Shown: one piece after another, positions 59,282 to 64,000 of the stretch
How positions within the stretch are numbered: position 1 is the first letter of the stretch
Layout: every line of letters starts with the position of its first letter
Source: Rahnella victoriana
GTDB lineage: Bacteria; Pseudomonadota; Gammaproteobacteria; Enterobacterales; Enterobacteriaceae
Direction of reading: 5' to 3'
Assembly: GCF_004330295.1 (NCBI RefSeq)
Contig: NZ_SJOJ01000018.1
Span: 51,308 to 115,307, forward strand
Length of the DNA stretch: 64,000 bases
Made by a program: the position numbers and the translations under genes
Notes under the pieces: model-generated
What the model was told of the DNA's origin: nothing
What the model saw: only the letters and a program-made list of their open reading frames with translations
The model's database searches: none

Positions 59282-59389
59282 ACAGCGCAGGTCAAATGGG
59301 CAACTATGTTGGCCGCCGGAAACTTCGGACTTTTCAGACCGTCCGACCGGCGGATCCCCAGACTTTTTACGCACGAAGGGTCATACGCA

Positions 59390-59770
59390 ATGGTACGTAC
59401 AATGCTGCAAGGCAAACTGCACCGGGTTCACGTCACTCAGGCAGATTTGCATTACGAAGGCTCCTGCGCCATCGATCAGGACTTTCTCGATGCCTCAGGC
59501 ATTCTGGAATACGAAGCAATTGATATTTATAACGTTGATAACGGTCAGCGTTTTTCGACATACGCCATCGCGGCAGAACGCGGTTCGCGTATTATTTCGG
59601 TCAACGGCGCGGCAGCACGCTGTGCCTGTGTCGGCGACCTGCTGATCATCTGTTCTTACGTGCAGATGTCAGATGAACAGGCCCGCCAGCACCAGCCGAA
59701 AGTGGCTTATTTCGAGGGTGAAAACCAGCTGAAACGCACAGCCAAAGCCGTGCCGGTTCAGGTGGCCTGA
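59390..59770 (+). CDS. panD: aspartate 1-decarboxylase (proenzyme)
   Basis: 126 residues, exactly the E. coli length, from ATG at 59390; the open frame to 59306 runs into the panC-panD gap. The self-processing site Gly24-Ser25 (HYEGSCAID) is intact and yields the pyruvoyl group that makes beta-alanine for PanC. Confidence 0.97.
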   Translation: MVRTMLQGKLHRVHVTQADLHYEGSCAIDQDFLDASGILEYEAIDIYNVDNGQRFSTYAIAAERGSRIISVNGAAARCACVGDLLIICSYVQMSDEQARQHQPKVAYFEGENQLKRTAKAVPVQVA

Positions 59771-59788
59771 TAAAACGCCTCCCCTTCG

Positions 59789-59937
59789 CTGAACTGATTT
59801 TGGTTTTGCTCCTCCCCCTGCGAAGGGGGAGGTTGGGAGGGGGTTTTAAATACAAAACAAAGAGTTAAAGCACACTTTGAATGTAGTTTTTGACCTTAAT
59901 ACCCCACCCCAACCCTCCCCTTCGCAGGGGAGGGAGC
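59789..59937 (-). repeat. MITE-like palindromic repeat, copy 2
   Basis: 149 bp, the reverse complement of the element at 38074-38222 with only a few differences in the core. It again lies in a convergent gap (panD/yadH). Its palindromic ends can form strong hairpins in either direction. Confidence 0.85.
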
Positions 59938-59946
59938 ACAGAAAAA

Positions 59947-60717
59947 TCAGCTACGTAAACCTCTGCCGCGCTCGATCAGATACCACGCCAGCAAATAAAA
60001 CACCGCAATAAACGCCACCAGTACACTCATGGTAAACACCAGCGGCACGTCTGAAATCCCCAGAAAACCGTAGCGGAAACCGCTGATCATGTAGACGATC
60101 GGGTTCAGCTTGGACACGGCCTGCCAGATTGGCGGCAGCAGCGACAGCGAGTAGAACACACCACCCAGATAAGTCAGCGGCGTCAGCACAAAGGTCGGGA
60201 TCAGGCTGATGTCGTCAAACGTGGTCGCAAACACCGCGTTCAGCAGACCGCCGAGCGAGAACAGGATCGCGGTCAGCAGAAGCGTCAGCGCAATGATCCA
60301 CCAGGAGTGGATCACCAGCGGCACGAAGAACAGCGAGATCGCCGTGACCAGGATCCCCACGCAGATCCCGCGCGCCACACCGCCGCCGACATAACCGGCG
60401 ATCACCACATGCGTTGGCACCGGCGCGACCAGCAGTTCTTCAATGTTGCGCTGAAATTTGGCGCTGAAGAACGATGAAGCGACGTTGGCGTAGGAGTTAG
60501 TGATCACCGCCATCATGATCAGACCCGGCACGATAAACTGCATGTAGGTGAAACCGTGCATGCTGCCAATCTGGGAACCGATCAGATTCCCGAAGATGAT
60601 GAAATACAAGGTCATGGTGATCACCGGCGGAACCAGCGTTTGGATCCAGATACGGCCAAACCGGTTGATCTCTTTCATCCAGATACTTTTAAGTGCCACC
60701 CAATACAATTGCGACAT
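59947..60717 (-). CDS. yadH: ABC-2 type transporter permease YadH
   Basis: 256-residue membrane protein with six hydrophobic segments of the ABC-2 permease family. It shares its end with yadG (one-base overlap at 60717). The exported substrate is unknown. Order yadH-yadG-can is as in E. coli. Confidence 0.93.
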   Translation of the reverse strand: MSQLYWVALKSIWMKEINRFGRIWIQTLVPPVITMTLYFIIFGNLIGSQIGSMHGFTYMQFIVPGLIMMAVITNSYANVASSFFSAKFQRNIEELLVAPVPTHVVIAGYVGGGVARGICVGILVTAISLFFVPLVIHSWWIIALTLLLTAILFSLGGLLNAVFATTFDDISLIPTFVLTPLTYLGGVFYSLSLLPPIWQAVSKLNPIVYMISGFRYGFLGISDVPLVFTMSVLVAFIAVFYLLAWYLIERGRGLRS

Positions 60718-61640
60718 TATTTCTTTTCCTCACTGCCGTTCACCAGCGTGACAAACAGCTCTTCCAGACGGTTCGCCTTGTTACGCATACTCAATACCTG
60801 CACACCCTGCTTACTCAGCTGGCTGAACAGGGAGTTCAGCCCCTGCTCGCGCATTACTTCTACTTCCAGCGTTGAGGTATCCGTCAGTTGGCTGCGATAG
60901 CCTTCCAGCACCGGCAGCGGGCTTTTCGCACCTAAATCCAGAATGAAGGTTTCCGATTTCAGCTTCGACAGCAGCGCTTTCATGCTGGTGTTTTCCACCA
61001 GTTCACCGCCCTGAATGATGCCGATATTACGGCACAGCATTTCCGCTTCTTCCAGGTAGTGCGTGGTCAGAATGATGGTGGTGCCCTGCGCGTTCAGCTC
61101 TTTCAGGAAGCCCCACATCGAGCGGCGCAGTTCGATATCCACACCCGCCGTTGGCTCATCAAGGATCAGCAGTTTTGGCTCGTGCATCAGCGCACGGGCG
61201 ATCATCAGACGGCGCTTCATCCCGCCGGACAACATGCGCGAACGCTCGTTGCGTTTGCCCCACAGATCCAGCTGCGTCAGGTATTTTTCGGCACGTTGCA
61301 ACGCCAGCGGACGCGGCACGCCGTAATATCCGGCCTGATTGACGACCACCTGCATGACGGTTTCAAACGGGTTGAAGTTAAATTCCTGCGGCACCAGCCC
61401 GAGCTGACGTTTGGCGTTGACGATATCTTTATCGATGTCGTAACCAAACACCTGCACTTTACCGGCGGTTTTATTGACCAGTGAACTGATGATGCCAATG
61501 GTGGTGGATTTACCCGCACCGTTCGGCCCAAGCAGGGCATAAAAATCGCCGGCTTCGACGCGCAGATCGATTCCACGCAAAGCCTGTACACCACCGGCGT
61601 AAGTTTTGGTTAACTTTTCCAGTTCCAATGCATAATTCAT
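60717..61640 (-). CDS. yadG: ABC transporter ATP-binding protein YadG
   Basis: 307 residues with Walker A GPNGAGKST, signature LSGGMKRRL and Walker B LLILDEPTAGVD, as in DrrA-type exporters. It partners with YadH. It is divergent from can over 135 bp. Confidence 0.95.
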   Translation of the reverse strand: MNYALELEKLTKTYAGGVQALRGIDLRVEAGDFYALLGPNGAGKSTTIGIISSLVNKTAGKVQVFGYDIDKDIVNAKRQLGLVPQEFNFNPFETVMQVVVNQAGYYGVPRPLALQRAEKYLTQLDLWGKRNERSRMLSGGMKRRLMIARALMHEPKLLILDEPTAGVDIELRRSMWGFLKELNAQGTTIILTTHYLEEAEMLCRNIGIIQGGELVENTSMKALLSKLKSETFILDLGAKSPLPVLEGYRSQLTDTSTLEVEVMREQGLNSLFSQLSKQGVQVLSMRNKANRLEELFVTLVNGSEEKK

Positions 61641-61775
61641 AAAGGGAGCGTACCTTCTTGTGAAAACCCTGTTGTAAGAATGAGTAGACGGAGATGCCGA
61701 ATCAGTTTGAAAAGTCGGGGCATTGCCCTATATTACTCCATCGCAGTCAGCTCGTAATACAGGCTATTAACCTCA

Positions 61776-62432
61776 ATGAACGACATAGAAAGACTCATCA
61801 GCAATAACGCAGCCTGGTCCAAAACCATGATTGATGAAGATCCTGGTTTCTTTGAGCGGCTTTCCCAATCTCAAAAACCCCGTTTCCTGTGGATTGGCTG
61901 TTCTGACAGCCGTGTTCCCGCCGAGCGCCTGACAGGGCTTGAGCCGGGCGAACTGTTCGTTCACCGTAACGTTGCCAACCTGGTCATCCATACCGACCTT
62001 AACTGCCTGTCCGTGGTGCAATATGCTATCGACGTGCTGGAAGTTGAACACGTGATTATCTGCGGTCACTACGGCTGTGGCGGTGTGCAGGCGGCGGTTG
62101 AAAACCCTGAACTGGGTTTGATCAATAACTGGTTGTTGCATATCCGGGACATCTGGTACAAACACAGCTCCCTGCTGGGCGAACTGTCGCCAGAAAAACG
62201 TCTCGATAAATTGTGCGAACTGAATGTGGTCGAGCAAGTGTATAACCTCGGTCACTCCACGGTGATGCAATCGGCCTGGAAACGCGGCCAGAAAGTCACG
62301 CTGCACGGCTGGGTATACGGCATTCTGGACGGACGTCTGCGCAACCTCGACGTCGATGCTACCAGCCGCGAAACGCTGGAACAACGCTACCGTCAGGGCG
62401 TCTCCGCCCTGCTCAACGGCGACCCGCAATAA
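61776..62432 (+). CDS. can: carbonic anhydrase Can (beta class)
   Basis: 218 residues. Zinc ligands Cys42, Asp44, His98 and Cys101 are all in place ([16 protein letters not shown]), as in E. coli Can. It hydrates CO2 to supply bicarbonate. A hairpin terminator follows. In E. coli its next neighbour is hpt; here a type VI cassette separates them. Confidence 0.97.
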   Translation: MNDIERLISNNAAWSKTMIDEDPGFFERLSQSQKPRFLWIGCSDSRVPAERLTGLEPGELFVHRNVANLVIHTDLNCLSVVQYAIDVLEVEHVIICGHYGCGGVQAAVENPELGLINNWLLHIRDIWYKHSSLLGELSPEKRLDKLCELNVVEQVYNLGHSTVMQSAWKRGQKVTLHGWVYGILDGRLRNLDVDATSRETLEQRYRQGVSALLNGDPQ

Positions 62433-62465
62433 CAAGCCGCACTACTCTACAGAAATTCAAAAAAC

Positions 62466-62491
62466 AAAAGGCACAAAAATGTGCCTTTTTT
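62466..62491 (+). terminator. can terminator
   Basis: Stem AAAAGGCACA/TGTGCCTTTT with an AAAA loop and T-run, 34 bp past the can stop. It can act in both directions and so may also end the hcp transcript. Confidence 0.85.
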
Positions 62492-62526
62492 AGTGAGATT
62501 TTTTTACATCATCGGCTGTGCTGTGG

Positions 62527-63018
62527 CTATGCCGTCGCCCTTTCGTTCCAGGCATCTGCGTATTGGATATTACCATCCACATACTTCCAGGTGATTTTCT
62601 CATAACGGAATTCTGCGATTTCCATATGATTAAATCTTTCTTTCGAGGCATCTTTGATATCAAACATCACGGGCATCAGGTTAACGACTCTCACGTTTTC
62701 CAGCAGAATAGTAAAATATACCACCTCTTGCCCTGCATCGTTGATTCGATAATATTTCAGTTCCACACGCTTAAGCGTTTGCCCTGTAGAAAGCGCTTTG
62801 TAGAGATAGGGAGAAGATGAATCGATTTCTTTTTCTATCAGGAATGGGAGGTGCTGGCAGGTTCCGGTGAACTTACCGTTATGGTTATCGGTTGGTATAT
62901 GTACACTGTGATGCAGTCCTAACACTTCCACACTGTATTCACGGCCTCGAATGTCAACGCCACCCTTAATAATATTGCCGCCATCATCATACAAAAACAT
63001 ATAAACAGGAATGCCCAT
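62527..63018 (-). CDS. hcp: Hcp-family type VI secretion tube protein
   Basis: 163 residues with the Hcp pattern: an N-terminal strand (IPVYMFLYDD), VLGLHHSVHIPTD, LSTGQTLKRVELKYYR and ITWKYVDGN in the usual order. Hcp hexamers form the T6SS tube and carry small effectors. It is the third gene read from the hpt side and follows the immunity candidate by 1 bp. No other T6SS structural gene is in the window, so this is an orphan hcp. The DNA is visibly AT-richer than its neighbours. Confidence 0.82.
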   Translation of the reverse strand: MGIPVYMFLYDDGGNIIKGGVDIRGREYSVEVLGLHHSVHIPTDNHNGKFTGTCQHLPFLIEKEIDSSSPYLYKALSTGQTLKRVELKYYRINDAGQEVVYFTILLENVRVVNLMPVMFDIKDASKERFNHMEIAEFRYEKITWKYVDGNIQYADAWNERATA

Positions 63019-63019
63019 A

Positions 63020-63520
63020 TTAATTGTCCTCTACAAATCCATTTGATTGTCCGATAGTATTTACAATAGTATCGATACACGCTTTGCTGTTCGGAACCTT
63101 ATAAAGAGCCTGAATTGCATCAACGACATATTGGTTAAATTCCGGTTCTTTGATGCTATAAAAGGGTAAAGCACATACATTATCGGTACTGAAGGGTAAA
63201 GCCCCGCCTTTAAGAAGGGATAGCACACCTGCGGGATTATGTGGAATTGCCGTGGCAGCGGCAGTAGCAAGCGACTCCGCTGAATCAGCATCACTACCGG
63301 GCGCTAATAATTCGGCCACATCCAACCAGTTTTGTTCGCCACTGCCTATTTTAGTCAACACATACTGCCATTGGGATTCACCATCTTTGTATAAATCAGC
63401 GATAACTGCCTGAGCACCCTGATTTTTTATCTGATAAGTTAACTGCATGGAAGTTTTTTGCATCGTGGCGGCTGCCGAAAATGAAAACATTAATAAAAAA
63501 GACAGTAAAATTTTCATCAT
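63020..63520 (-). CDS. candidate periplasmic immunity protein (Tldi1-like position)
   Basis: 166 residues with a Sec signal peptide (MKILLSFLLMFSFSAAA) and no recognised domain; two cysteines lie near the centre and end (NVCALP, KACIDTI). It overlaps the Tlde1-like effector gene by 4 bp, the standard layout of an effector-immunity pair whose toxin works in the periplasm. The family was not recognised by sequence, so the role rests on context. Confidence 0.65.
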   Translation of the reverse strand: MMKILLSFLLMFSFSAAATMQKTSMQLTYQIKNQGAQAVIADLYKDGESQWQYVLTKIGSGEQNWLDVAELLAPGSDADSAESLATAAATAIPHNPAGVLSLLKGGALPFSTDNVCALPFYSIKEPEFNQYVVDAIQALYKVPNSKACIDTIVNTIGQSNGFVEDN

Positions 63521-63876
63521 CTGACCACCAGAATCGTGTCACCGCTATTCATGATTTGTTCACGATTACTTACGCCATCAATGATGATGCAACCATTCGA
63601 TGCATTGCGTCCGCCCCCCCTTGAACCGCCATGGATTCTGAACAGGTCTCGCCCATATGTATTGGTCCCCAAAATAGGTTCCAATATAATGGTGACAGGC
63701 GTAACGGTATTATGTGCTCCTGTTATACGATAATAACCTTTTGGGATTGGACCCTGACTGCTCACAGACTCCATAGCTGGATTATTTATCCCTGCACCAT
63801 GTCCGCTATAGCCCTGCCTAAAAAGTTGTCCGTTATGGTTCAACTCCCCGGTACTTTGATTATATTCCCATGTCAT
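63517..63876 (-). CDS. Tlde1-like (DUF2778) type VI effector targeting peptidoglycan
   Basis: 119 residues from ATG at 63876 (AAGGA 8 nt upstream; the frame is open to 63933). The N-terminus MTWEYNQSTGELNHNG and GYSGHG segment match the DUF2778/Tlde1 family, an L,D-transpeptidase-like fold. The catalytic pair is His82 (FRIHGGS) and Cys96 (SNGCI). Tlde1 cuts tetrapeptide stems or exchanges D-amino acids in rival cells. It is divergent from hpt. Confidence 0.8.
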   Translation of the reverse strand: MTWEYNQSTGELNHNGQLFRQGYSGHGAGINNPAMESVSSQGPIPKGYYRITGAHNTVTPVTIILEPILGTNTYGRDLFRIHGGSRGGGRNASNGCIIIDGVSNREQIMNSGDTILVVR

Positions 63877-63924
63877 GATATCCATCCTTGCTTGGTTAAT
63901 CATGGTGATTTTGTTTGAGACTTT

Positions 63925-64000
63925 ATGAAACATCGCGTTGACGTCATGATTTCCGAAGAGGAAGTCAAAACCCGAATTGCCGAGTTGGGCCGTGAAATCA
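63925..64000 (+). CDS. hpt: hypoxanthine phosphoribosyltransferase, 3'-truncated by window end
   Basis: The first 25 codons (MKHRVDVMISEEEVKTRIAEL...) match the N-terminus of E. coli Hpt (MKHTVEVMIPEAEIKARIAEL). Purine salvage enzyme. The gene runs off the right edge. Its start overlaps the longest open frame of the Tlde1-like gene, which supports the shorter start for the latter. Confidence 0.9.
   Translation, partial: MKHRVDVMISEEEVKTRIAELGREI

Overview
This 64 kb window is chromosomal DNA of a member of the Enterobacterales. Almost every housekeeping protein aligns residue by residue with its Escherichia coli counterpart, and the base composition is moderately GC-rich. The mix of conserved blocks, a hil-type amino-acid hydroxylase cluster and a QseBC-like pair beside folK suggests a plant- or insect-associated Yersiniaceae (Rahnella/Ewingella/Serratia-like). 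That placement is inference; no marker in the window proves the genus.

Positions 1-22,100 follow the E. coli 63-64 min order: csdE, tcdA, mltA, one initiator tRNA, amiC, argA, ptrA, ppdC-ygdB-ppdB-ppdA, thyA, lgt, ptsP, rppH, mutH, ygdR, tas, lplT, aas and the OmrA/B-type sRNA. recD and recB are missing between argA and ptrA, and recC is missing between ptrA and ppdC. The rppH-mutH gap holds a cluster of DnaA boxes at the place expected for a DARS2-like element.

Positions 22,300-31,820 are an accessory block between the sRNA and galR. It has a cytoplasmic BisC-type molybdoenzyme and a six-gene cluster read on the minus strand: an amino-acid-binding protein without a clear signal peptide, two 2-oxoglutarate/Fe(II) dioxygenases arranged like hilA-hilB of Pantoea ananatis, a short-chain dehydrogenase, an ATP-grasp ligase and an MFS exporter. 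A divergent LysR regulator flanks it. The layout suggests a small secreted product built from a hydroxylated amino acid.

Positions 32,000-38,280 hold galR with its own operator, then a complete beta-glucoside PTS (EIIC, 6-phospho-beta-glucosidase, EIIB, UxuR-like regulator and GNAT on the minus strand, EIIA divergent). Three TGG-N4-CCA palindromes lie in the shared promoter. One full and one half copy of a MITE-like repeat follow.

Positions 38,300-62,450 follow E. coli 3-4 min order, inverted or direct: fhuBDCA, mrcB, hrpB, thpR, sfsA, dksA, gluQ, pcnB, folK, a QseBC-like two-component pair, panBCD, a second MITE copy, yadHG and can. pcnB appears to keep the rare AUU start codon and carries a long Arg-rich N-terminal extension. 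Between can and hpt (which begins at the right edge) sits an AT-rich type VI secretion cassette: a Tlde1-like peptidoglycan-targeting effector, a candidate periplasmic immunity protein and an Hcp-family tube protein.
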